Made by a program: the position numbers and the translations under genes | Notes under the pieces: generated by a model | The model's input: the letters and a program-made list of their open reading frames with translations, nothing else | Told to the model about the DNA's origin: nothing | The model's database searches: none | NCBI GenBank assembly: GCA_002310055.1 | Contig: DBXS01000006.1 | Coordinates: 1-30,045, forward strand | Direction of reading: 5' to 3' | Source of the DNA: Clostridiales bacterium UBA1206 | Lineage (GTDB): Bacteria; Bacillota; Clostridia; Oscillospirales; CAG-382 | DNA length: 30,045 nt | In this document: positions 14,931-23,444 of the stretch, one piece after another | How the letters are laid out: each line of letters starts with the position of its first letter | Position numbering within the stretch: position 1 is the stretch's first letter

Positions 14931-17447
14931 TTAAAGTAAGAACGATACCACTCCCACCGGGATTATCCACATCAGCTGGAACACGGCGGGGTACCACGAA
15001 GGCAGACCTATAAGCTGCCCCGTCAGCGCCAGGAACAGCGAAACGAAGAACGCCACCGCGAGCGAAAGCATATTGATGATCCCGTTCGCCTTGGTAACGT
15101 GGCGGACCTTGTCGCACACTATGAACATCTTCAAAAAGGTGTGCAGCGAAGCGTTGGCGACTATGCCGGAATCCACGCGCTCGCATTCCGCCTCCACGTC
15201 GCTCACGTCGCCGGCCTTGAGTATGGAAATGGGAGTCTTTTTGAACTTGACCGATTTTTCTATGAGCTCGCCGGTTATGTTGGGGTCGGTCGTCTTTATG
15301 CCAACGCACATGCCGGCCTTATACAGGTCGCGCAGCAGGGAATTGAACTGCGGATTGATGTGGTATTTTATGTAGACCTTGGCGATGAGCTGGCCACCCT
15401 TGACCACGAACATCACCGAGCCGTTCTTGCGCTCGAACGCGGCGTCGGAATTGTCGTACGGCGCGTCGTAACGGTAGCGGCGCATATAGTCGCGCTTGCC
15501 CAGGAACATCTCGTTGCCGTTTATGACTACGCAAATGCCGTCGCTCGCGGATTCGATGAGGCGCGCAGATTCGGGCGCGGGCACGCCGCCGGTGATCATA
15601 TTGCCGGTGACGGTCCTCAGCGGGCCGCCGGCGAAAGCGAACACTTCGGCTATATCGTAAAGTATGCGGTCTATGCGGTTATCGCCGTATATCTTGACCG
15701 AGGTGATCTTGACGAGGTTGGAAGGATACACTTCGTTATCGGAAAAAGATATGACGCTCGCGTCGGCGTATTCCTCGCCCACGGCGTTGCCTATGAACGC
15801 CGAGCCGTTGCGCTTGCCTATGAGGTTGGCTTTGATGACGGGCAGCGAGATGATGAACAGCGAAGACACCGGCAGCGCAAAGCACAGCGTCTGTATGGCC
15901 TGAGTCACGCTTTCGTACGCCGGTTCGCCCGTCGCCGCTTTGTATATACCGAGCCCCAGCGCCGCAATGAACGAAAGCAGTATTGCGAAACCGGAAAGCG
16001 ATTCGCTTTCGGGTCTGGTGTGCAGGCGGCGGAAGAAGCCTTCCACGAACGCGGTCTTGCGGGTGGTGTAGATCTCGGAATCGTCGAACAGGTATTTATA
16101 AAATTCAATGGCTTCCTTGGTGTCGCCTTTAAGCTGCTGGGCGACGTATTTGGCGCGCGTGGAAGCCACGACTTTGAAACAGTGATAGTCCTTGCGGCAT
16201 TCCAGATATTTTACGAACGCCAGGCACACGCCGCAGACCGCGCAGGGCAGGCAGAACACGCCGAGATCGGCGCGCGGATGCATAAAGGCGGTGACCGCGG
16301 TGTGCACCGCCGCAGCCGCGAACAGCGCGAAGAACACCGATTCGCCGCACGGCTTGCCGGTGAACAGACCTATACAGCCCTTTTTGATGCTGTCGAGCAG
16401 GGTGATCGCCATAAAGCAGAGCACCTGAAAATCCACAAGCAAATAAAGTATGCCGAACCTGCCGGGCCGCGTATATACCGAATACGCCCCGGAATCGGGA
16501 GAAGCGAGTTCCAGATAGAACACGACTATGCACAGCAGGAACGCTATTATGAGCTTGCCCAGCGCGCTGCGCGTCGCCTTGGTGAGCAGTTCCTGTATTT
16601 CGCTGTTCTGCGATTTGTCGACGTATTCGTATGCGGGGCGCGCGGCTTTGGCTTTTTCTTTTTTGCCGAATTTTCTGCCGGAGCTCTTCTTGGGTCCTTC
16701 GGGCTCCTCGGCGCCTTTCTGACCTATGTTGAGTACCCTCAGCAGGTCCTTGTCCTTGTCGTCCATATCGGGGACCGCGGGCTCGGCGGGCTTGACCGCG
16801 GGCTTGTCGTTGATGAGCGGGATCTGGCGGGTGTCGCTGTTATCGGTAAAATCGAGCTCGCCGCTTTCTATCTTTTCGGAAAGTGAATCGTAATCCTCGT
16901 CAAAATCCGCCACGGGCTTGTTCACGCCCTCGGTATCTATAAGCACGGTGTCGTCAAAGCCGGAAAAGTGCTGCTGATGCTCGCGCTCGGCGCGCTCGCT
17001 TTCGGCGGACGAAGAGAAATGCGAATCGGGGTTCTCGGTCTCGAGCTCGCTGCGTTCTTTAAGATCGTTTTCGGTCGCAAAATTTATAAGATTGTAAAGC
17101 TCTTCTACCTTGCGGCTCTTTTTGCGAGCCGAAAGCGAGCGGTAGACGTTCAGCAGTTCCTTGTCGTTCGCCATCGAATTCTCGAGCGATTCGCGTATGG
17201 AATCGGTCGAAGTCTTTTTGTCGGCGACGGCTATCTTCTGCGAATACCTGCCTATGAGCTCGTCGGTCTCGCAGCCGATCCCTTCGGGGGCGCTGCCGTC
17301 GGCGGGCTTTTCGGCGACAAGCGCCGGCTTTTCTTCCTTTGGAGCTTCCTCTTTGGAAGGTTCTTTATATTCCGTGAGCAGCTGCTTGTCGTTTTCGGCG
17401 GCGGCTGCCTCGAGTATGTCGTTTATGTTGAATTTTTGCTTTTCCAT
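14931..17447 (-). CDS. Pseudo-P-type ATPase with long charged N-terminal extension
   Basis: An 838-residue membrane protein. Residues 1-290 are hydrophilic, highly charged and probably largely disordered. About eight membrane segments follow (near 296-314, 331-352, 369-391, 394-413, 484-503, 514-537, 789-809, 816-837). From about 515 the order matches the core of P-type ATPases: CFALPVSS resembles the ion-site CPCALP; KRNGSAFIGNAVGEEYADASVISF resembles the lead-in to the phosphorylation site; and NGNEMFLGKRDYM, KAGMCVGIKTTDPNIT and KAGDVSDVEA resemble the N-domain, TGD and GDGxND motifs. The phosphorylation motif DKTGT is replaced by SDNEV (569-573), with Ser in place of the phosphorylated Asp, and no TGES actuator motif is visible. 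I infer a non-pumping pseudoenzyme, perhaps a scaffold or sensor. AAGGAG precedes the ATG; it lies 18 bases after rlmB. The homology is by eye. Confidence 0.72.
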   Translation of the reverse strand: MEKQKFNINDILEAAAAENDKQLLTEYKEPSKEEAPKEEKPALVAEKPADGSAPEGIGCETDELIGRYSQKIAVADKKTSTDSIRESLENSMANDKELLNVYRSLSARKKSRKVEELYNLINFATENDLKERSELETENPDSHFSSSAESERAEREHQQHFSGFDDTVLIDTEGVNKPVADFDEDYDSLSEKIESGELDFTDNSDTRQIPLINDKPAVKPAEPAVPDMDDKDKDLLRVLNIGQKGAEEPEGPKKSSGRKFGKKEKAKAARPAYEYVDKSQNSEIQELLTKATRSALGKLIIAFLLCIVVFYLELASPDSGAYSVYTRPGRFGILYLLVDFQVLCFMAITLLDSIKKGCIGLFTGKPCGESVFFALFAAAAVHTAVTAFMHPRADLGVFCLPCAVCGVCLAFVKYLECRKDYHCFKVVASTRAKYVAQQLKGDTKEAIEFYKYLFDDSEIYTTRKTAFVEGFFRRLHTRPESESLSGFAILLSFIAALGLGIYKAATGEPAYESVTQAIQTLCFALPVSSLFIISLPVIKANLIGKRNGSAFIGNAVGEEYADASVISFSDNEVYPSNLVKITSVKIYGDNRIDRILYDIAEVFAFAGGPLRTVTGNMITGGVPAPESARLIESASDGICVVINGNEMFLGKRDYMRRYRYDAPYDNSDAAFERKNGSVMFVVKGGQLIAKVYIKYHINPQFNSLLRDLYKAGMCVGIKTTDPNITGELIEKSVKFKKTPISILKAGDVSDVEAECERVDSGIVANASLHTFLKMFIVCDKVRHVTKANGIINMLSLAVAFFVSLFLALTGQLIGLPSWYPAVFQLMWIIPVGVVSFLL

Positions 17448-17465
17448 AAGAGCAAAATCTCCTTT

Positions 17466-18212
17466 TCAAGAGTGTCTGCGCCTTGCGGCTTCAAAAAGGA
17501 TCACGGCGGCGGCCGCCGAAACGTTGAGCGAATTGATCTTGCCGTACATGGGGATGGATATGACGAAATCGCTTTTTTCGCGCACCAGGCGGCTCACGCC
17601 CTCGCCCTCGCTGCCCATAACGAACGCCGCGCCGCCCGAAAGGTCGCATTCGTAAAGAGACGTTCCTCCGGCTTCGGCGGCGAAGATCCACACGCCGCGC
17701 TCTTTCAGCTCGTCCAGAGTCTGCGCTATGTTCGCCACACGGCACACGGGCAGATGCGCGTCGGCCCCGGCCGCGGCTTTGGAAGCTATGCTGCCCAGCG
17801 CGGCGGCGTTGCGCTTGGGGATTATCACCCCGTGCGCTCCGGCGCATTCGGCGCTGCGTATCACCGCGCCCAGATTGTGCGGATCGTTCACGTGGTCGAG
17901 CACCACTATGAACGGCGGTTCGCCGCGTTCCCGCGCCAGCGCGAAGATATCGTCGAGCGACGCGTATTCGCGCTCCGGAACGAGCGCCACGACTCCCTGA
18001 TGATGGTCGGAATATGAATCGAGCCTTTTTCGCGGGGCTTCCACCACGGGTATGCCCGCCTTGACCGCGCGCGCCACGATGACCGAAAGGGTCTGGTCTT
18101 TTTCGCCGCTCTTCACGAGCAGCTTGTCGACCGCGCGCCCGCTTGACAGAAGCTCGTTTACCGCGTTTCTGCCGCAAACGACGCCCGAATCGTTTTCAGA
18201 AAAATCCGCCAT
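17466..18212 (-). CDS. rlmB: 23S rRNA (guanosine-2'-O)-methyltransferase, TrmH/RlmB family
   Basis: SPOUT methyltransferase, most likely acting on the ribose of a conserved 23S rRNA guanosine. An N-terminal substrate-binding domain starts with GVVCGRNAVNELL. The three SpoU motifs are seen: LDHVNDPHNLGAVIRSAE, FVMGSEGEGVSRL and IPMYGKINSLNVSAAAAV. I chose the ATG at 18212 (248 residues) since GAAGGAA lies upstream at good spacing; an upstream GTG at 18236 would add 8 residues and has no ribosome site. First gene of the run to thrC, with its own promoter. TrmH-family tRNA activity cannot be excluded. Confidence 0.93.
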   Translation of the reverse strand: MADFSENDSGVVCGRNAVNELLSSGRAVDKLLVKSGEKDQTLSVIVARAVKAGIPVVEAPRKRLDSYSDHHQGVVALVPEREYASLDDIFALARERGEPPFIVVLDHVNDPHNLGAVIRSAECAGAHGVIIPKRNAAALGSIASKAAAGADAHLPVCRVANIAQTLDELKERGVWIFAAEAGGTSLYECDLSGGAAFVMGSEGEGVSRLVREKSDFVISIPMYGKINSLNVSAAAAVILFEAARRRHS

Positions 18213-18250
18213 ACCGGCAATTCCTTCTTTACACATATATATTCTGTTTA

Positions 18251-18279
18251 ATTATATCACATATTTCCGCGTTTGTCCA
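18251..18279 (-). promoter_or_regulatory. SigA-type promoter of rlmB operon
   Basis: TGGACA (18279-18274) and TATAAT (18256-18251) with a 17-base spacer, followed about 40 bases later by the rlmB start. A T-run/A-run block (18282-18299) sits just upstream of the -35 like an UP element. The same arrangement recurs before two of the solute-binding protein genes. Confidence 0.75.
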
Positions 18280-18311
18280 CATTTTTTCTCATAAAAAAAC
18301 AATATTGAATA

Positions 18312-18361
18312 TAAATTATAAAAACAAAACCGCATCCCCCGCTTTTATGCGGAGGATGCGG
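18312..18361 (-). terminator. Intrinsic terminator after solute-binding protein gene 1
   Basis: On the minus strand CCGCATCCTCCGC and GCGGGGGATGCGG form a 13-base stem (one mismatch) with a 6-base loop, followed by TTTTGTTTTTAT. It ends the gene at 18381-19949. Confidence 0.88.
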
Positions 18362-18380
18362 CGCGCGACGTGTGCGCGAT

Positions 18381-19949
18381 TCAGTTTTTGTCGGTGGTGA
18401 AATACTCTTTCAGATTTTCGACGTCGTTTTGGAAGGCGCCCTCGTAGGAAGCGTAGAGCGATACGAATTCCTTGTTGCCTTTTGCTTCGATGAGTTCGAC
18501 GAGCATGTTGTTGACGGTGTGTCCGCCGGACTTGCCGATCTGGAATATGGCGCCGAGTTCGCAGCCGCGCGCTTCGAATATAAGGTCGAGCATCGCTTCG
18601 GATTCTTCACGGCTGAGCTTCTGGTTCTTGAGCATTTTTTCGTAATAGTTGAAAGCGAGCGAATCGGGGTATTTGGACCAGGAATAGAAGCCCATAACGT
18701 CCAGTACCGCGCCGGCGAATTCCGCGCCCGCTTTATCAAGATTGGCGGCGATGCAGTAGGCGTTGGTGGTCCAGGTGTTGATAAGCGAATAGTATTGTTC
18801 CTGGCTTTCGTTGTATTTGGGCACGGGGAGTATGCCGAAAACGTCGTCCATGTTGAACTCGATGGCGTTGTCTATGCCGCCGGAATAGAACAGGCAGCGG
18901 CCTTCTTCGAACGCCTGACGCAGCAGGACCATGGGCCACTGAGCTTTATGGAACAGATCGTTGCCGCTGACGTAAGAGCTGTCGCCCATGAGCGCGAGCA
19001 CTTTGCCCACGGTGTTGATGGCGGTCTCGTTGTTGATGGAAAGCTGGGGGAAACCGTCGGGATCGGGCGAAAGGATGCGCGTGCCGGAGCCGTAGAGCAT
19101 GGCGTACATGTCGTCGTTCTGACCCGACCAGCCGAAAGTCTTGAGATAAGCCACATCGGGCGGATCTTCGTCGTGCGGAACGGATCTTGAATATTCGAGC
19201 GCTTTGTCTATGGTCCAGCTGCCGTTCTTGGCAAGCTGTATGGGATCGTCAAGGCCAAGGTCTCCTATAAGGCGGGTGTTGTAGAAAACGCAGGGCGTCG
19301 AGCCCTTGTTGTTTATTCCCACGTCGCCTATGGTGAAATAGAGCTGATTTGCTATTGTGACGGTCTCGTTGAAATACTGTTCCCACCAGGGATTTTCGGG
19401 GTTGAAATTCTGCAGCGAATACAGATCCCACAGATAATTGCCGGTCGCGAGCGTGCCGCAGTCGTAAAGGCATATCGAAAGCAGATGATAATCGGGGTTG
19501 GCGTCGTTGATGATCTCGTTGACTTTTCTTATGGAAGTGCCGCCGAAACGGTCAGCCGCTTTGTAGTATTCTTCGGTCACGGTCACGCCCAAAAGATCCA
19601 TCACCTTGTCGTTGCGCGCTTTTATGGCGAGGTTGACGGTCTCGGGCATGGCTTCCTCGGTGGTGTCTTCGTTGTAAACGAATTCCGAAAGCGGCGAGTC
19701 GCCTACGCCGAAAGTAAGGATCTTGAAAGTCCTGCCTTCGTATTCGGAGCCCTTGTAGATATCGGGGTTGTCGAGTATCTTCTGAACGGGGTCCTCTTCC
19801 GAAACGGGTTCCGCGCTTTCTTCCGCCGATACCGCGCTCTGGCCGCCGCTCGCGGGTTCTTCTTTGCTTTCGTTGTCGTTGCTGCCGCAGGCGGCGAAGC
19901 AAGCCGCCGTGATAAGCAGGCACAGAACGAGAGCCAAAAGTTTTTTCAT
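18381..19949 (-). CDS. Extracellular solute-binding lipoprotein, paralog 1
   Basis: A 522-residue lipoprotein: signal peptide with lipobox CFAAC (Cys21), a Ser/Glu/Pro-rich tether (about 22-55), then a large globular domain that looks like an ABC-type extracellular solute-binding protein of the oligosaccharide class. It is one of three tandem paralogs that align almost end to end; shared stretches include NPDIYKGS, RTFKILTFG, SICLYDCGTLA, NPWWEQYF, TFGWSGQ, GSGTRILS, YSWSKYPDSLAFNYYEKM and LDLIFEARGCELGAIFQ. The many aromatic residues suit carbohydrate binding, but the ligand is unknown. AAGGAGG precedes the ATG; it has its own promoter and terminator. No permease or ATPase is near. Confidence 0.85.
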   Translation of the reverse strand: MKKLLALVLCLLITAACFAACGSNDNESKEEPASGGQSAVSAEESAEPVSEEDPVQKILDNPDIYKGSEYEGRTFKILTFGVGDSPLSEFVYNEDTTEEAMPETVNLAIKARNDKVMDLLGVTVTEEYYKAADRFGGTSIRKVNEIINDANPDYHLLSICLYDCGTLATGNYLWDLYSLQNFNPENPWWEQYFNETVTIANQLYFTIGDVGINNKGSTPCVFYNTRLIGDLGLDDPIQLAKNGSWTIDKALEYSRSVPHDEDPPDVAYLKTFGWSGQNDDMYAMLYGSGTRILSPDPDGFPQLSINNETAINTVGKVLALMGDSSYVSGNDLFHKAQWPMVLLRQAFEEGRCLFYSGGIDNAIEFNMDDVFGILPVPKYNESQEQYYSLINTWTTNAYCIAANLDKAGAEFAGAVLDVMGFYSWSKYPDSLAFNYYEKMLKNQKLSREESEAMLDLIFEARGCELGAIFQIGKSGGHTVNNMLVELIEAKGNKEFVSLYASYEGAFQNDVENLKEYFTTDKN

Positions 19950-19992
19950 ACTGTATCCTCCTTATGGGGTTTGAGTTTTTAGGTCTGCCTGA

Positions 19993-20021
19993 ATTATACC
20001 ACAACGTTTTGCGTTTGTCAT
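19993..20021 (-). promoter_or_regulatory. Promoter of solute-binding protein gene 1
   Basis: ATGACA (20021-20016) and TATAAT (19998-19993) with 17 bases between, preceded by a T7/A7 block (20024-20039). Similar in sequence to the promoters at 18251 and 21720. Confidence 0.75.
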
Positions 20022-20052
20022 CATTTTTTTGTAAAAAAACAAAGTAAAAAGC

Positions 20053-20088
20053 AAAAAAGCCGGGGAATACCGATATCCCGCGGCTTTT
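20053..20088 (-). terminator. Intrinsic terminator after solute-binding protein gene 2
   Basis: On the minus strand AAAAGCCG (20088-20081) pairs with CGGCTTTT (20062-20055), with further partial pairing inside, followed by a T-rich tail. It lies just downstream of the stop at 20100. Confidence 0.85.
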
Positions 20089-20099
20089 CTTTGCGCGTT

Positions 20100-21677
20100 T
20101 TATTCCAGATTCGCCTTGAAGAATTCGTTCACGTCTTCGGTGTCGGTCTCAAAGGCGTTTTTGTACTGGTCGTAAAGGGAAGTGAACTTCTGCGCGCCCT
20201 TGCTGTTGAGCAGCTTGGTGAACATCTCGCTCACCATCATACCGGCGGACTTTTTGCCTATCTTGAATATGGCGCCCGGTTCGCACCCGCGCGCTTCGAA
20301 GATGAGGTCGAGCATCGCTTCGGAATCTTCGCGCACCAGCTTCTGGTTCTTTATCATCTTTTCGTAGTAGTTGTACGCCACCGAATCGGGATACTTTATC
20401 CACGAATAGTACCCCATAACGTCCATCACGGCGGCGGCGAATTCCGCGTCTTCCTCGCCTAAGTTGGCGCCGATGATATACGCGTTGGAGCTCCATGTCT
20501 TGACCATCGAATAATAATGCTCCTGTTCGACGGAATACTTGGGCATGGGAAGAATGCCGAACGTGTCTTCCATATTCAGCTCGACCGCGGTGCCTATGCC
20601 GCCGGAATAGAACATACAGCGCCCTTCTTCGAACGCCTGCTTGAGCAGTTCCATCGGCGTGCTCGAAATGCCGAAAAGGTCGTTGCCTATGATATAAGAG
20701 CTGTCGGTCATAAATGCGATTATGTCGTCGATCGCATCCACGGCGGTCTCGGTGTTGAGCGTCAGCGTCAGATATCCGTCCGCGTCGCGCGAGAGAATGC
20801 GTACCCCGGAACCGTACACTATGTATTCCATATCGCTGTTCTGACCCGACCAGCCGAAAGTTTTTAGGTACTGTTCGGTCGCCGGCAGGTCTTCGTGAGG
20901 CATCGCCCTGCAGTATTCCAGCGCCTTGTCTATGGTCCATTCGCCGCGGTTGGCGACGTTGATGGGGTCTTCGAGCCCCAGGTTTTCTATGAGATTGGCG
21001 TTGTAATAAATTACGGGCGTGTAGCCTTTCATAAATATGCCCATATCGCCGGTCGTGAAGAACAGCTGGTCCGCTATGGTAACGCTGTCGTTGAAAGACT
21101 GATCCCACCAGGGATTTTTCGTGTTGATGTTGTCAAGCCGGTTAAGATCCCAGATCTCGCCGTCGAGCGCGAGCGTGGCGCAGTCGTAAAGACAGATCGA
21201 AAACATACTGTACGAATCGTCCGCGTCGCTGAGGATCCGCCTTATTCTCGTCAGCGCCTGCCCGTTGTAGCGGTCCCCCGCCTGAAAATACTGGTCTTCT
21301 ATCGTCACGCCCAGCAGGTCGTAGACGTTGTCGTTGCGCCTTCTTATCGCCTGATTGACAGTGTCGGGCATGGTCTCTTCGGCGACGTCGGCGTTGAATA
21401 CGAATTCCGAAGGCATAGTCGACGCGGAATGCGACGTGAGGACTTTAAAAGTCCTTCCCGCGTAATCGGATCCCTTGTAGATATCCGGGTTTTCGAGTAT
21501 CTCTTTATACGGGTCCTCTTCCGAAACCGGTTCGGAACTCTCTTCTTCCGAAACGGGAACGCTTTGTTCGGCGCTCGTCGGTTCGCCCTTGCTCTGTTCG
21601 GTTTCGGTCTTACCGCACGCGGCGAAGCATACGCAGATCACGGCGAGACAAATAAGCAAAGCTGAAAGCTTTTTCAT
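20100..21677 (-). CDS. Extracellular solute-binding lipoprotein, paralog 2
   Basis: A 525-residue paralog of its two neighbours. Signal peptide with lipobox CFAAC (Cys21), acidic Ser/Glu/Pro tether, then the same solute-binding fold. It differs in several probable ligand-loop positions: NPWWDQSF where the others have NPWWEQYF, GSGVRILS instead of GSGTRILS, and LYDCATLAL instead of LYDCGTLA. This suggests divergence in ligand preference rather than simple dosage, which is inference. GGAGG lies 8 bases before the ATG, with its own promoter and terminator. Confidence 0.85.
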   Translation of the reverse strand: MKKLSALLICLAVICVCFAACGKTETEQSKGEPTSAEQSVPVSEEESSEPVSEEDPYKEILENPDIYKGSDYAGRTFKVLTSHSASTMPSEFVFNADVAEETMPDTVNQAIRRRNDNVYDLLGVTIEDQYFQAGDRYNGQALTRIRRILSDADDSYSMFSICLYDCATLALDGEIWDLNRLDNINTKNPWWDQSFNDSVTIADQLFFTTGDMGIFMKGYTPVIYYNANLIENLGLEDPINVANRGEWTIDKALEYCRAMPHEDLPATEQYLKTFGWSGQNSDMEYIVYGSGVRILSRDADGYLTLTLNTETAVDAIDDIIAFMTDSSYIIGNDLFGISSTPMELLKQAFEEGRCMFYSGGIGTAVELNMEDTFGILPMPKYSVEQEHYYSMVKTWSSNAYIIGANLGEEDAEFAAAVMDVMGYYSWIKYPDSVAYNYYEKMIKNQKLVREDSEAMLDLIFEARGCEPGAIFKIGKKSAGMMVSEMFTKLLNSKGAQKFTSLYDQYKNAFETDTEDVNEFFKANLE

Positions 21678-21719
21678 AAAGTGTCCTCCTCTGTCGGGTG
21701 GATGATAACCGTTTATTTG

Positions 21720-21747
21720 ATTATATCATTTTTTTCGCGTTTGTCAT
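21720..21747 (-). promoter_or_regulatory. Promoter of solute-binding protein gene 2
   Basis: ATGACA (21747-21742) and TATAAT (21725-21720) with a 16-base spacer, preceded by a T6-GC-A7 block (21751-21765). It shares GATGACAAACGC with the promoter of paralog 1. Confidence 0.72.
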
Positions 21748-21769
21748 CTGTTTTTTGCAAAAAAACGAA

Positions 21770-21806
21770 TAAAAAGCCGGGGAACGCGGCCGTCCCCCGG
21801 ATTTTT
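21770..21806 (-). terminator. Intrinsic terminator after solute-binding protein gene 3
   Basis: On the minus strand CCGGGGGA and TTCCCCGG arms enclose a GC-rich loop, followed by CTTTTTATTCG. It lies just downstream of the stop at 21818. Confidence 0.85.
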
Positions 21807-21817
21807 AAAGGAAATCG

Positions 21818-23398
21818 TTATTCCAGATTCACTCTGAAGAATTCGTTCAGGTCTTCGGTGTCGGTCTCGAACGAGTTCTTGTATTTGTCGTAAAGGGAGG
21901 TGAACTGCTGCGCGCCCTTGCTGTTGAGCAGCTGGATGAACATCTCGTTCGCGGTCGTCCCGGCGGTGCGCTTGCCCACCTGGAAGATCGAGCCCAGTTC
22001 GCATCCGCGCGCTTCGAAGATGAGGTCGAGCATCGCTTCGGAATCTTCTCTGGCGAGCTTCTGGTTCTTTATCATCTTTTCGTAGTAGTTATACGCCAGC
22101 GAATCGGGGTATTTTATCCACGAATAATAGCCCATAACGTCCATAACGGCGGCGGTGAATTCGGCGTCCGCCTTGCTCAGGTTGGTCGCTATGCAGTACG
22201 CGTTGGAAGTCCAGGTGTTGACCAGCGAATAGTAGTGTTCCTGCTCCGCCGAGACTTTGGGTACGGGCAGTATGCCGAACACGGCGTCCATATCCAGACG
22301 CGCGGCGAGATAGATGCTGCCGGAATAGAACAGGCAGCGGTTTTCTTCGAACGCGTCGACGAGCAGTTCCATCGGGGTGTTGGAAATGCCGAACAGGTCG
22401 TTGCCGCTGACGTAGGAGCTGTCGGTCATAAGACCGATTATCTTGTTAATGGTGTTGATGGCGGTCTCGTTATTGAGCGTGAGCGTGAGGTACCCTTCGC
22501 TGTCGCGCGAGAGTATGCGGGTGCCGGAGCCGTACATCATGGCGTAAACGTCGTCGTACTGGCCGGACCAGCCGAAGGTCTCTTTGTATTTGACGGTCGC
22601 GGGGGTGTCTTCGTGAGGCATCGCCTTGGAATATTCCAGCGCTTTATCGATGGCCCATTCGCCGCGGTTGGCTATGTTGATGGGGTCTTCAAGGCCCAGG
22701 TCCTGAATGAGCTTGGTGTTATAGAACACCACGGGAGTGGAACCTTTCATGTTGGTGCCCATATCGCCGGTCGTGAAGAACAGCTGGTTAGCTATGGTGA
22801 CGCTGTCGTTGAAATACTGTTCCCACCAGGGGTTGGAAGTGTTTATGCCGTCCAGCGCGTTCAGATCCCACAGATCGCCGTTGAGCGCGAGCGTGCCGCA
22901 GTCGTACAGGCAGATTGAAAGCATATTGTACGAATCGTCGGCGTCGCTTATGATCTGGTTGACTTTTCTTATCGAAATGCCGCCGTAACGGTCGGACGCC
23001 TGGTAGTATTCGTCTTCGATCGTAACGCCTATGGCGTCGTAGACAAGGTCGTTGCGGCGCTTGATCGCTTCGTTTACGGTCTGGGGCATCGCCTCTTCAG
23101 TGGTGTCTTCGTTATACACGAATTCCGAGGGAGCGCTGGTGCCGGTGCCGAAGGTGAGGATCCTGAACGTTCTGCCGGCATACTCGGAGCCCTTGTAGAT
23201 GTCGGGGTTGTCGAGTATCCGCTGTACTTCGTCGACCGAAACTTCTTCGGAAGCCGGTTCGGTTTGCGAACCGTCCCCTTCGCCGCTCTGCGCGGGCGAA
23301 GAAGCGTCGGCGCTTTCGTCGCTGCCGGTCTTCCCGCACGAAGCGAAAGCGAGCGCGGCGAGCGCCAGGCAGAGGATGAGCGCTATGATCTTTTTCAT
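21818..23398 (-). CDS. Extracellular solute-binding lipoprotein, paralog 3
   Basis: A 526-residue paralog of the two genes downstream. Lipobox AFASC (Cys21), a Ser/Glu/Pro tether, then the conserved solute-binding region with SICLYDCGTLAL, NPWWEQYF, TFGWSGQ, GSGTRILS and YSWIKYPDSLAYNYYEKM. Unlike the others it has no clear promoter of its own: only 46 bases separate it from the QueG-like gene, and the ribosome site is weak (GAAAGG, about 13 bases away). It is therefore probably the last gene of the operon starting at 24602. It could be the parent copy from which the other two were duplicated; that order is inference. Confidence 0.85.
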   Translation of the reverse strand: MKKIIALILCLALAALAFASCGKTGSDESADASSPAQSGEGDGSQTEPASEEVSVDEVQRILDNPDIYKGSEYAGRTFRILTFGTGTSAPSEFVYNEDTTEEAMPQTVNEAIKRRNDLVYDAIGVTIEDEYYQASDRYGGISIRKVNQIISDADDSYNMLSICLYDCGTLALNGDLWDLNALDGINTSNPWWEQYFNDSVTIANQLFFTTGDMGTNMKGSTPVVFYNTKLIQDLGLEDPINIANRGEWAIDKALEYSKAMPHEDTPATVKYKETFGWSGQYDDVYAMMYGSGTRILSRDSEGYLTLTLNNETAINTINKIIGLMTDSSYVSGNDLFGISNTPMELLVDAFEENRCLFYSGSIYLAARLDMDAVFGILPVPKVSAEQEHYYSLVNTWTSNAYCIATNLSKADAEFTAAVMDVMGYYSWIKYPDSLAYNYYEKMIKNQKLAREDSEAMLDLIFEARGCELGSIFQVGKRTAGTTANEMFIQLLNSKGAQQFTSLYDKYKNSFETDTEDLNEFFRVNLE

Positions 23399-23444
23399 TT
23401 GTGCATACTTGCCTTTCTTCAGAATAATGTGCCCTTGCGGGCGT

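Noticed and set aside
15099..16886. A 595-codon open frame on the plus strand opposite the pseudo-P-type ATPase gene
   Set aside because: It has no family features or ribosome site, and it mirrors a well-supported gene; GC-rich codons keep antisense frames open.
18381..23398. The tandem lipoproteins considered as a complete ABC importer locus
   Set aside because: No permease or ATPase gene is present on either strand in this region.
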